Positions 1 to 11,200 of a DNA stretch of 64,000 bases are shown piece by piece. Origin of the DNA: Sitta carolinensis (taxonomy: Eukaryota; Chordata; Aves; Passeriformes; Sittidae); NCBI GenBank assembly GCA_032173965.1, contig CM063285.1, positions 25,021,660 through 25,085,659 on the forward strand, in the 5' to 3' direction. How positions within the stretch are numbered: the first letter of the stretch is position 1; each line of letters starts with the position of its first letter. The position numbers and the translations under genes were made by a program. The notes beneath the pieces were generated by a model. The model did not search any database. It was given only the letters and a program-made list of their open reading frames with translations, and had not been told where the DNA came from.

Positions 1-84
1 AATATTGAGAATTATATATGTACTTCAGATAAGAGAAATCAAGGAGTAGGGCATACTATTTAAACAAATTAATTTCATGTTTTA

Positions 85-955
85 GATGACAGAGCCAGCA
101 AGAGCTCATTGAGGCTACACAGGTCATTAGAACTGCAACAAGGAATTCCAGGCATGTCTGTCAGAAAGCCAGTTTCACTGGTGTCCCAGCTTAAATTCCT
201 CTATGCTATCATATGTAGCATGGGGAATAAACAGGAGAAATGAGATGTGCCCATGTCTGCAGGGCTGAAACCTTATTGGCATCATTGAAACACTGTGGAA
301 TGGCTCCAATGACTGGAGTGTTGAAATGAAAGGGTACAGAATCTTTAGGAAGGACAGGCAGAGGTGGGCCCAAGATATCTGGATGATACTCCAGGATTGT
401 ATCCTCCAGGCTCAAGAAAACTTCATCCCTACAAAGGGTAAATCAGTGAAAAGCACCAGGAGGCTTGCATGGATGAGCAAGGATATCCTGCACAAATTTA
501 AACTGAAACAGGTAGCTTAGAGTGTGGAACCAGTGGAAGGTAACCTGAGAGGAATACAGAGAAATTGTCCAACAGCCAGAGATCTTGGTAGCAAAGCTAA
601 AGTACTGTCAGAAGTAAGTCTGGCTAAGGACATCCAAGAAAAAGAAGCTTCTTTAGGTACACCAACAATAAAAGAAATACTAGGGGAAATAAAAATTATC
701 TCAGGAAGGACACAGAAGTCCTGGTCACCAGGACATGGAGGAGGCTAAGAAAGTGAACTAGGTTTTTAGCTTTTGTCTCCCCCAGCAAGTGTTCAAGCCA
801 CAGCACCCAAGTTGCAGAAGGTTAAAGCAGGGACTGGGAAAATAAAGCACTGCTCACGGTAGAACACATAGTTTGGGACCATCTAAGGAGCCTGAAGGTA
901 CACATGTCCATGGGACCATATGGGATACATCCATACATTCAGGATTAAAGCTCTG
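85..955 (+). mobile_element. CR1 LINE fragment, ORF2 endonuclease to RT linker, decayed
   Basis: Non-LTR retrotransposon remnant of the bird CR1 family. Around 193-240 the reading frame gives KFLYAIICSMGNKQEK, resembling the start of the CR1 endonuclease domain, and 270-345 continues into the part around the conserved 'GIITETW'-like and 'Y-FRKDRQ' segments. At about 358-370 the sequence jumps from the early endonuclease to the linker before the reverse transcriptase, so most of the endonuclease is deleted. From 326 one frame runs to 748 with a single stop at 518-520; it contains a basic 'K-R-AW-KDIL-K-K' stretch typical of the linker. After about 780 the match continues in broken frames and fades near 955. 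Both ends are missing. It is a dead copy. Family assignment is by recognition of the sequence, not by a search. Confidence 0.8.
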
Positions 956-2367
956 ATGTAGTATATTTGTGATCTCAGTACCAGCTACAAAATAATGGCT
1001 CAAGGCTCCTTTGTATAAGGAATGTCTGGGGAGGAGGGGAAGTAAGAGAGCTAGGAATGCACTTTAAGAAAAATTCAGAGTGATGGAAAATATACCTGTA
1101 AAAGTAATGTGATTCCAGAACACCCAGAGTTTTCAGAAATCCATGAGTTCAATAGCACCTGTGTTCCGTCTGGTGGAGCTTAAATATAATACAAGTTCTG
1201 CTCCTTGTTTGAAAACTGAACATCTTCTGTGGTGGCAGCAGTGAAATATTTCATGTCCTTAGTGGTTTTGCTTTGCAACACTTATCTCTAGGTAGATGAA
1301 ATTGTTTGCTTTTCTTCTGTTGAACTTTTCCAGGCTCTTGAGAATTGTTAAGTGTACAATGAAAAACAACTTACCAATTCAAGTATATTAAGAACTTTCT
1401 GAATTGTTAAGTTTTTATGCAGCCATTTGTTTGGATTGTTTTTATTACTCTGTAAGGTGTCTCTGGAAAATCCTTTTATATTGAATTTGGAACCAGTTAA
1501 TGTTCCTCATTATTCTGAGTGTTTTCCATTGGAGTAATTTTTCATTTGCATATTAATTTGCATACACATAGGTAGTCTTTCATAGCCAATGTTTGTGGGT
1601 ATTTCTACTGCTGGCAGTTATGAACATTCGGTTTTGGTAAGAAAGGTTAAAAATTCTACAACTGGATAATGAAAAAATAATCCAACTATGGATTTTAATA
1701 TCTAACTTTGTAGCAGGATTTCTCACACAAAAAAATGTTAATTTTTGAATCAAAACTTAGTTTATATACTTTGGTAACAGATTTAGACAGAGATAAGATT
1801 CAGGTGATCCTACAAGTCTATTACTGTTTCGGGATATTTATATGCTATGTTGGTATCCAACAGAATTAGAGCAGCAAGTGGACCTACAAGGGACACAACA
1901 TGGAATATTCTTGGACTTTATTTGAAACACTGATTTTTAGAATCTCTTAAACTTGTTCTACAAATAAACATCCAGGCTGTTATAAATGATACAAGTGTCT
2001 TTGGATTTTTGAAGAGTCAAGTGGTTGTGTCATAGTGAATACAATTTAACAGTTTGTTGCTATATTGATGACAATTCTTGTCTCAAACAAAAGTGCTAGA
2101 AATAATTGGAAGGAATACAATGACAAGGGGGAAAAAAAAGCTTTCTTTTCTTCTCTCCCTTTTATGTTGCTAGAGGAAAGGCAACTTCATTTTCATTGTC
2201 TTTTTATGGCCCTGAGTTGTCTTGGTAAAATATAAATATTTTCTTTAGAAAAAGCTTTGAAATATGAGAAAGCTGCATGTACTGATTTCCTTATACTGTT
2301 CCTCTTGGCAGATTTAAACATAGATCCTATTCTATTTTTCCTTTTATATAAATGTGAACTTAGTATA
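956..2367. other. AT-rich unique non-coding DNA
   Basis: No gene or repeat family is recognised. All six frames are short. The notable point is a pair of ATTTGCAT octamers at 1544-1551 and 1556-1563, described among the findings. Confidence 0.6.
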
Positions 2368-2373
2368 CTGAGA

Positions 2374-2664
2374 TGTTCTCCCTGAAAATAAGCCTTCTGA
2401 TTTTAGTATAGTGGAGTCAGTTCTCATGAATTGTAAGATAAACAAGGATCATGTTTGCATTCCTTTGTAAAAGATATCACCTGATGGACTTCTCAAGTGA
2501 CCAGTGAAGATGGAGAGGTGGGAACTTTACTGTCCAATCTCTGGTCACTGTCCAGAAACTTATATATACGAGGTCAACAATAAACGAGAGAGTTCTTTTC
2601 TTCTTCTCTGCCTAAACACCTGTTGTGTGTGTTGCTGTGTGTTTCTATCTGTGTCACAGTAACA
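2374..2664 (+). mobile_element. Solo LTR of an endogenous retrovirus, 291 bp
   Basis: The block starts TGTTCTCC and ends AGTAACA, giving TGTT...AACA ends. It is flanked by CTGAGA (2368-2373) and CTGAGT (2665-2670), a 6-bp target-site duplication with one mismatch. Inside, in the correct order, are a TATA box (TATATATA from 2561) and a polyadenylation signal AATAAA (2579-2584) about 80 bp before the 3' end, followed by a GT-rich stretch. This is the U3-R-U5 layout of a retroviral LTR in plus orientation. The short length and 6-bp duplication fit an ERVK-like (class II) avian element; that class is inferred. No internal retroviral sequence follows, so it is a solo LTR. Confidence 0.75.
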
Positions 2665-2670
2665 CTGAGT

Positions 2671-5600
2671 ACTTCTCTATGTTATCTTCTTTTCCCAAGA
2701 CAATCCTGGTCAAATGTAGTTCTTCCAGATAGTGATTTGCCAAGACAAATTTTCAAAAATTAATCCAGACATTACAAAATAAATGTATCAGTATTGCTGA
2801 ATGAAATAGAAATATTTCCACTTTCAGAGGAGTTTGAATACATGCTCTGGGAAACAGCAATTTTTTTGTTAATCAAAGGAGGACAGGTTATTGTGACCAA
2901 GTAGTTTGGATGCTGGTGGGATTGGTGTCTATGCAGAAGGGAGTATGCATGGGTATATGTAATCAGACACTTTTTTTTTTAGACGAAAATCCTCCATAAC
3001 AACTGAATATGAGATCAATATCTTTGTGTAAATGAGATTTTTTTGTATACCACTAACTTCACACAGAATTCTGTCAGCTGTACAATGAAATGCCTGTTGC
3101 TGAGACTCCAGTAATTAACTTCCACTTAGAATAAAATTCCTTTTATTAAAAAAAAAAAAATCATTTAAACACTTCTTGCTTTTTTGAATCATGTAAAATT
3201 TAAATAGAGATTTTAGTTGTGATTTCATGGGTTTGTGAGGTGATATGTGCTGTCCCCATGTGATCAAGATCTAGACATGGGTGTCACTACAGCTGAGTGA
3301 ATGAGATGTCCCAAAGAGAGCCAAAACATAAGATATTGTGGTTGCAGCCAAGGAGTGAATCATAAAATGATCCCACAGACTGAAAAGTTGACAGAATATT
3401 TAAACTTTCATGGTGTTTTAACATAATGAATGGAACTGAAAAGAGCTGAAAAGAGAGCAATATCTAATTTGTAACCTGGATATAAGATCTATTACTTTGA
3501 ATTTAACTAAATATATTTCTAAACAAATTAATGAGGAAATTCAGGGATATTAGCTCCTGAAACCAAAGTTTGCTCTGCCAGTGGACATGTACAGGCAACT
3601 TTATTCATGCTGAAACCCTTCAGGCTGTCATTGCCTGCAGCAGTGACCATGCAAGACTAACTCTTGTGGTTACCATATTCAATGTTAGTAAGGTCGAGAG
3701 AGCTTTGTCTTGCCAACTGCAATCTGACCTTTTGATGAGCACTTTTTGGTTCTGTTTGTTTGTTCTGGGTGGTTTTTTTTGTTGGGGTTTCTTTCTCCCA
3801 AGGAAATGGTATTTATTGCAGTGCAATAGTAGGTATTGAATTTCATCAAGAAAACAAAATAAAGAAATTAAGTTAATCACATATTTTCTCCTATTAAATA
3901 GTAATAGAACATTCAAAGTATTTATTAATAAGTGCTTATCTCAACAGAATCTTCGGGTACTATTTAAGAACTGCGAATACTATAAAAAAAAAACCAAAGG
4001 ATTTTTTTTCCCCACTGTTATGTGGTTTTAGGGTAACTAACTCCCTGTGGGAACAAGTTTCTGGCTAGATACCTCATTGCCCATTGTCAATTACTGGCCT
4101 GAAGCTATTTATTTATAAAATAAGAAAGTTATGTCTTACAGTAAAGGGGAGAACTATGACTTTATTTGTATTTAATGTTTTCTATATTTGCCAAAATAAC
4201 TTAAAGTGGCTAACAACAGCCCAATGAACTTCTGTAGTATGGATTATTAAGCATAATATGCATGCCAGTGTGACATTGTCATACTCTGTGTTGTCTCTGA
4301 CTTGATCTGCTGCAAGGCTAAGCCAAATCTCTTACTAAGAGATAAACTTCTACTAAACCTTTACCTTTTTCCACAAAAACCAAAAAAGATTCTTTATTTT
4401 CCTACTCTGTTATACTTCAGGAAACTACATGTGGCCTCTAAACTACATGTTCTGAAGAGGAGTTCTTGAGCTTGATCTTGCTCCTGACAAAGTTTTAGTA
4501 TGATTTTAAAACAGATATATTGCACCATGGGTTTGAGGCCTGAATATTAACATTATGTAGGCAGTTCTATAGCACTGTAAAGCTTTGTGCTGAACAGCAG
4601 TGTACTGCAAGTAACTAGGATTTTAAACTTCTGTTTCCAGAAAGCATTTTTGTGCATAATTTTTTAATTATTTTTTATGCAAGGAAGAATTAAACATTCT
4701 GGCTAATATTTTGGCATAGTTTCTTTTATTGAATATATAATTTAATAGATTTTGGAATAAACGCTGAATTAGGGGAATTTTTATTTAGACAGTTTTTCTC
4801 CTGTGTCCTGGATGTTGCAGTGCAGAAGTATACAAGATGCTGAAAACAACTGATTTCAGTTTTCTGCTTTTGGTAGAGTCCACTAGTCTAAAATCTAGAC
4901 TCAACAATAAATACATGTATGGATCAGACACATTTATAGTTATAAGCAGTCATGGTTTAGCTACACCTAAATGGCTGATGTTAAATTCATTCACTTAGTG
5001 CTCTCAAATTTCAAAATGTTATTGTGAAAAACAATAAAAAATCTATAGTAAAATGAGGTCTTAATGCACTTCTATGCTTGCAAAATCAATCCTTGCTCAG
5101 TCTTCTCAATGTTCAGTGACTAGTGAAGCATTTGAGAAGCTATCAGTTGGAAGTGTGAGCCTTTTTAGGCAGATGACTCACGAGTGGCTTAGTAAGACAG
5201 GACAAACAATTTCTGTGTATAGATTTATGAACAGGCAGGAAATAGTTTCCAGACTAACATTTCTTCCAATGTTATTATCTAGCAATTATGGCTCATTAAA
5301 AATGTCTTAAATTATGCCTGGAAACAAATAAGAAAAGCCTCCTTTTCCCCAAGTAGTCAAAGAAAAATTACTTATATTGTTCCTTAATGCTGGGTACAAT
5401 GGTAAGAATTTGTGATAACATGGATAGATAAGTATTTGCCTTTCTTTGGCGTTGAAGACTGGGATGTATATGAAAATAATCAATCACATACTTTGACTTG
5501 CATACCTAGTTCACAGATATTCTCTCTCCCCTTCCTTTTGAGGCTTCTTTCTTCCCACTGCAAGATTCTGATCCTAAACCTTAAGGAACTGATGAGAAAT

Positions 5601-6520
5601 GGAGGAACAAGCATTTCTGGAAATATTTTTCCGGATTCTTTTCAGGATCCAGGTAATTTATTATAAAAATTAATAGGTTCAGATATAAAAGGTTTCATTT
5701 AATTTATTAGAGTCTGCCTTTGTCCTTAGTATGTACTTGATAATAAGATCTTTCACTGTATTCCAGTTAATCTCACCAGCATTGTAAACACTGATAAATT
5801 ATTAGCCACATTTTTTTGTTATTAGAATTCACAAACTGAAATTTACACTTACATATATATATGCAAACTGTATATAGTTTCTATTGAGATGTAAAGTTCC
5901 TGAATTTATCTGTGCTTGAAAGATTTTAATGCAACCACTTCAGAGCTTTGACTTGCAGTATTACTTAAAATATAACAGCCTTTTACAACGCAGTTGCAGA
6001 ATCTGTCATATTTTATTGCTACTTGTGCTACAATAATTCAGAATGATTCAGGTTTATTTACTGTTCTCCTGAGTGATATTAGATATAACTGAAATAAATA
6101 TGATACTCTGTATTGTTTGTGAATCCATCACTGAGTTTCTAAATGACAGTGTTGAAATTCTTTATAAGACTTCTGCTGTTTTTCACCAAACACAATAAGC
6201 TTAATTAGCCAATTTAATGTTAAACACTCCAATACTGTCAGGGATGGGGTGAGGATGTCTACTTTCAGTATGTTGGGAGGATAAGAGATGAGATCCAGAA
6301 ATGACTCAGGGTCTGAAGTTCCTCTACATGTAAAGTTTAAGCATGAAAAATTCACCTGGTGATGTTGGCATCTATCAATAAATCTATCTTATGATTTGCT
6401 AAAAATACCAAGAAATGCTTAATCTCTGCTGAGATAAGCAGTATGTTTTGGGCTTTTTGGAATTTTTGTTCTTTTTTGAGGTTTATTTGGTTTTTAGTGA
6501 TAGGAGTTTCCTCCACCTAA
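2671..6520. other. AT-rich unique non-coding DNA
   Basis: About 3.8 kb with no recognised gene or repeat family. Small homopolymer runs occur (A near 3148-3160, T near 3770). The open frames near 3570-3916, 5074-5310 and 5412-5666 have no recognisable domain and overlap on opposite strands or end quickly. They look like chance frames. Confidence 0.55.
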
Positions 6521-6681
6521 ACCTTCATCCTAGTTTGACCAGCCCAGGGAAGTGAGCTGGCTAGTTTTGAGATTGACATTTTTTTGGACCAATGAGAAAG
6601 AATATTCTGGTTCTTATTCCCTTTGAACGAAGCTTGGGCAGGTCTCTTCCCTTCTGGCCGTTGGGGAGCACAGGAGCACAC

Positions 6682-6720
6682 AGCTCTGCCCTCTCTGCCC
6701 TCTCTGCCCTTTCTGCCCTG
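6682..6720. repeat. Short tandem repeat, 9-bp CTCTGCCCT-type unit
   Basis: About four slightly variable copies of a CTCTGCCCT unit inside the long LTR. The related LTR has about two at the matching place (near 23894-23910), so the array has expanded or contracted since the copies separated. Confidence 0.8.
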
Positions 6721-6744
6721 GGCTGAGTGCGGGGAGGCGGCAGC

Positions 6745-6763
6745 GGGGCCGGGGGCGGGCGGG
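6745..6763 (+). promoter_or_regulatory. GC box and G-quadruplex motif in LTR U3
   Basis: Four G-runs of 3 to 5 bases separated by loops of 1 to 2 bases (runs at 6745-6748, 6751-6755, 6757-6759, 6761-6763) meet the canonical G-quadruplex pattern. The same bases contain GGGGGCGGGC, a Sp1-type GC box. The position in the GC-rich 5' part of the LTR suggests a promoter element of the former retrovirus; activity is inferred. Confidence 0.55.
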
Positions 6764-6944
6764 TCCGCTCAGCCCGGCCGGGATTCTCCGCTCCTGGAGG
6801 GGCGGGAGCGGCTGCCGAGCCCTCACCGAGGAACCCACCGGGCAAAGGAGCCGGTAGAGCCTGTGGAGCTTTGGTTCCAGTCGAACACCAAAGCTTGCTG
6901 GCCGGGAGGCTGTGTCGGCATCAGGAGCAGCTGTGCAGAAAGAC

Positions 6945-7178
6945 CAGCACCTGTATGGGCACCAAAGGAGCTGAGCATGGGGACAGCACCTGTATGGGCA
7001 CCAAAGGAGCTGAGCATGGGGACAGCACCTGTATGGACACCAAAGGAGCTGAGCATGGGGACAGCACCTGTATGGGCACCAAAGGAGCTGAGCATGGGGA
7101 CAGCACCTGTATGGGCACCAAAGGAGCTGAGCATGGGGACAGCACCTGTATGGGCACCAAAGGAGCTGAGCATGGGCA
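6945..7178. repeat. 39-bp minisatellite, six units, inside the long LTR
   Basis: Units start at 6945, 6984, 7023, 7062, 7101 and 7140, exactly 39 bp apart. Each starts CAGCACCTGTATGG. The units are almost identical; the third has a G-to-A change (TATGGACACC instead of TATGGGCACC). After 7178 the phase breaks down into a partial CAGCACCAGTGG. Because 39 is divisible by three, each frame lacking a stop in one unit stays open across the array. This produces long overlapping open frames on both strands with 13-residue repeats such as APVWAPKELSMGT. There is no other sign of coding. The related LTR at 23746 has no such array. High unit identity in an otherwise decayed LTR suggests recent expansion or homogenisation. 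Confidence 0.95.
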
Positions 7179-8256
7179 CCAGCACCAGTGGCCCCCGTGG
7201 TTCGTGCTAAAGGTGGCCCCGAAGCCAGGAGCAGCCCTGACCCCCGTTCCAGACTGAGAGCGGCTGGCACAGCTCACATGGAGTTGACAAAAGAGCACGT
7301 GGCCAGCAGAAAGAAGCAGAGAGAGCTTGTTTCTAATACAAGACTTAGACTAAATTGACTTTTTTTTTTTCAGCGTTACAAGAGTTTGTACTGGAAGAAC
7401 ACTAATTCTCTCTTGGGCTAAGAAGGAAAAAAGGGAGGTGAAACTTTGTAAGAACAGCCACATGAAACTAAAGCCGGTAAGAAAAGAGTTAGATTTTAGA
7501 TTGAAGAGATTTTGAAAAGTTTGTCTTAAGCTTAGGCTGTAAAATTCTTTTGTGAAGCTGTGGTACAGATATACTTGCTATATCAGACTTTGGGTTCTCC
7601 CCAGTAAGTTCATGGAATGCTTTGGGGAGTTGGTCGTGTTCCAGCCACAATCATGAACAGAGGCACCAGTGTTAGAAGTTTGATGAGAAACCTCGGCCCT
7701 GGGGATAAAAGGGAAGACCTCTGTTCCAGAGATGGGCGAAAGGATGCTGGAACGGCTCATCCTTGTAGAATAGCACCCCAATAAGCTGATATGGACCAAA
7801 AGCACCGTTGTAAAAAAAAAAAAAAACAACAAAACCCCAAACTGAAAAATGAGAGACTTCACAAAGGCAGAGCTCGGGCACCTGTGGTTTGTGAAAAATG
7901 AAGCCACAAGAGTTCTTGTAGAAAGTTTTCCATAGCATTAGCAAAGAATACTTTTCTCTCTAAATGAACTAAAGAAAGGCTATTTGTAGAAGTGAAAAAC
8001 TAAGATTTCTAAGTGTTGTTGTCTTTACATTATTAGTTAAGAAAAAAAAAAGTGTGAAGAGAGAAGAAGAATGTTTTAAACGTTCCATCCTCATTCTTGT
8101 TGATTTTTTTTCTTTTAGTGTTAGTTAATAAAGCCTTATTACTTTTAAGCTTAAGCCTGCTTTGCTCTTAATTAGGAGCTTTGAAATTGACAAAAATCAT
8201 ACCAAAACAGAAATTAGTATTTCTGCCCAGTTTCGAATTGAAACCACGACAGCCTT

Positions 8257-11200
8257 TGTCCAGTGATTACAAACATCACTTGAGATATAGGAAATTTGCT
8301 TTAATTCTGCCTAATTCTATTTATTTGATATCAGTCACTTAATTTTGGATGAGACTAATGGAAGTATGTCAGCAGTAAGAGAAACATTATGTTTTCAGGA
8401 ACACATCACAGAAACTCAGCACATGAGGAAGCCAGGATTTCTTAATAATTTCTGCCTGTTGACCTTCTGTTTGCAGGCACAGGTGACAGCTAGAAACTGG
8501 AATATTACTACTGTGGGATATGAAGGAATCTTCTGATGCTTCTCTCTCTCTCCCAACCTCCTGACTTACTACTTATTACATGAAATAAAGTTGCTCTGAA
8601 AATGATAGATGTTTTGGATGTTAGGTGATGAAGGGAGCATACGAAAGGAAATTTTTGATGGACTTGCATTGGCAATGGAAAACAAAAATCACCAGAATAC
8701 AAGAATTTGTATGTGACATATATGGATGTGTTTCTAGTTATTTAAAAAAAATTGTTACCTCTAAGGACATAAAAGTATTTCATAATACAAAGCTACCAAC
8801 ACAGTCTTTTAAAAGTATATTTTTCAGAAGTAAAGATATAAGTATTAAGTAAATGTCATGTTTCTAACATTGTTTTACCTAAGGCATTTGCTGCATGTAG
8901 TAGAGACTTGCATTATTAGTGATTTTGTTGGTAAGAGTCTTTCAAGGCAAAACTGAAATTTAACAATGCAATATGTTATTTGTTAAGGAATAATACAGAA
9001 GTTTGGCATTGTGTGTCAAAAAAAGAATTCAAAACTGGTGTGTTTTCTGTTAAGCGTAACTGACTATGTATGTATTGAGTAATAGTGTTGAAATGGTGAA
9101 ACTAGAAGGAAATATAAAGCTTACACATACTACTTGAGTTTTATACTGTTATTTCAGTAGTTAATAAGGAGAAATAGAAGCAGATAAAAATTGGATTGAC
9201 TTTATACTAGTTTTTAATGCTGAAAATGTAATGATTTGGAAAATGCGTAGTCTAATATAGTAAGTAAAGAGCTTAAAATTTCTGTGAAGGATTAATACAT
9301 CTTTTTCATGCTACAAAGTCTGCTCTGATTTTTACATTCCTTTTTTTTTTAAGGCAGCTACAAGTAGATAACTCCATGTAGTTTGGTTCTTAGTTAATGA
9401 AAACTGCATTGCAATGAAAATAAAATATATTGTTTCTGATTTGGCTTGTGGAGTAGGTTTCACCATGAACACTTTGAGATTTCAAAATTACTTCTTTTTA
9501 ATCTTGTTCTTGGGAGAAGTGCTTGAAAGAAATTAAGTCTAATTTTGTAGCATAAAATTAATAAAAAAAGATCTCCAAGAAAAATCTTATGATGTAGAAC
9601 AACTGTGCATTTAATAGCTGATGAAAAGTATGCATGTGTGCATCATATCTTAAAATCAATATGTACGTGAAATGGGAGAGAGAAAAGAATCTATATGAGT
9701 AAATAGGTGGTTTACTTTTGCTCTTGCCAATCCTTTTACCTGGCAAGAATTCCTTGTAAGCTTTTCTGAAATTTCCTCTTAATGACAGTTTGGGATTTGC
9801 ATGGCAGGGTGTTGTGCATTGTCTCAGACATGGGTTTATGGTGTTTCTTTGTACCATGTCTTTTCTCAATCCACTTTTTCTACTATGGAGTTTACCTTTT
9901 TGTGTTTATAAGCTCTGAGAGGGATTATTTTAGGATGAAATGACTATATGTGACAGCAATATGAGGAACCTGAAATAACACTTCTGAGGGCTTTGCATCC
10001 TGGCAGCATGTGAAGGCTGATGCAATATTAAGGGCTGGATGCTCCAATGCTGCCAACAGTGATACAGAGTTAGAACTTGAACCTTTGCACACAGGTAATA
10101 CTAAACTCCAAAATTTGACTCTTGCTTAACTGAATCCCTAGATTTTTATTGTTGTTGTTATTTTCAAATACCTCTATGTGTGTATTTGGAAACTCGATCT
10201 GATTTCCAGTTACTCAAGCTCAGAATCTCTTGAACTGCGGGTGAGATCACACGGCTAGTGCCAGTGTGTCAGTGTGCACTAGCTAAGATTCTTTTAGAAG
10301 ACTTGGAATGATCTGACCTCTTAAGATTAATGTTTCCACTCTCTTATTTCTGTGAAGATTTTTTTTTTTTTTTTTTTGTCTCCAGACCTGCATGGACAAT
10401 GATCTTCAGGTATACACATTTGTAAACAGAAGAATGTATTAAATTGTTGGTTTTTTAACCTTTGATCTTTTAACTTTACATGTCTGTGCTGAATGTGAAT
10501 TGCAGAACTGAAGATATAACTGCACATTCCTGAGAAAGAGATTATGAACTTTGCAACTATATATATTGTTTGACTGTTCAAGAACAGAATATTTGCTTCC
10601 TGGCCCATCTTTGGCTTTTATCTTTCTCAGTGTGGGCTTTCAGTTGGCTCACTTCAGCTATGGTACCCTCTGGATGGTCACTCTTGTTCTTTGTTTTCCC
10701 TTCCCACTGGTTTGAAGCTTCAGTTGCCATAGTCTCTCTCAGTAAAACATGAGGCAAAATAGTCTGAAGTATAAGTAAAAGCAAAGTAAAAGTTTAAAGA
10801 CTTCAGTTATGCATGTGATACAATGAAAATCCATTAAAAATATAAATATATAAAATATATATATTAAAATATACAAGATCCATACTCTTTGACTTTTGGA
10901 TGTTTTTCTTCTAATCCGACCTTTTGTTTCATAAATCCTGTCTACGCAAATCCTAAATGAAAATTAAAGCATCATTTAAGGGTAAGGATTTGAGTCTCTC
11001 CCTTCCTGGTCTAATTTATTTTTGCGGTTTTGAAGGCAAAGGAACCTTAGACTTTGTGCAAGCAACACTGCCTTGCCCTCTCTGGAACGTGCCTGAAGCA
11101 AAGATGGCCCCGCATTCCTTGCTTTTCTGTCAGCTAGTCTGGCTGGAGACTGGGTCCCGCAGTGCAAAGCTAGAAGCAAAGCCTTTTTTAACTTGTCTCT

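Larger units (their letters stand above)
6526..8251 (+). mobile_element. Long solo LTR, first copy (1.73 kb), with internal minisatellite
   Basis: The first about 170 bp and the last about 400 bp match the copy at 23746-25153, which fixes both ends. The 3' end reads AAACCACGACA; the 5' end is decayed (CATCCTAGTTTGACC against TGTCATGGTTTGACC in the other copy). The flanks ACCTT (6521-6525) and GCCTT (8252-8256) match at 4 of 5 bases, consistent with an aged 5-bp target duplication. A polyadenylation signal AATAAA lies at 8127-8132. The 5' third is very GC-rich against the AT-rich surroundings and holds a GC box and a G-quadruplex motif; a 39-bp tandem repeat follows at 6945-7178. The middle differs from the other copy, so the two are different subfamilies or have exchanged segments. 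No gag, pol or env is present. The retroviral class is not certain. Confidence 0.75.

Noticed and set aside
3570..3916. 89- and 98-codon frames on opposite strands
   Set aside because: They overlap a T/G-rich low-complexity stretch and have no domain.
6945..7178. CRISPR-like array
   Set aside because: The units are contiguous tandem repeats with no unique spacers, in a eukaryotic LTR.
6614..7270. Open frames of 120 to 218 codons on both strands with 13-residue repeats
   Set aside because: They arise from a 39-bp tandem repeat whose length is a multiple of three, inside an LTR. Several frames are open at once and no domain is recognisable.
10359..10377. Poly-T as the tail of a retroposed SINE or processed pseudogene
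   Set aside because: No SINE or spliced coding sequence was recognised on either side, and no flanking duplication was found.
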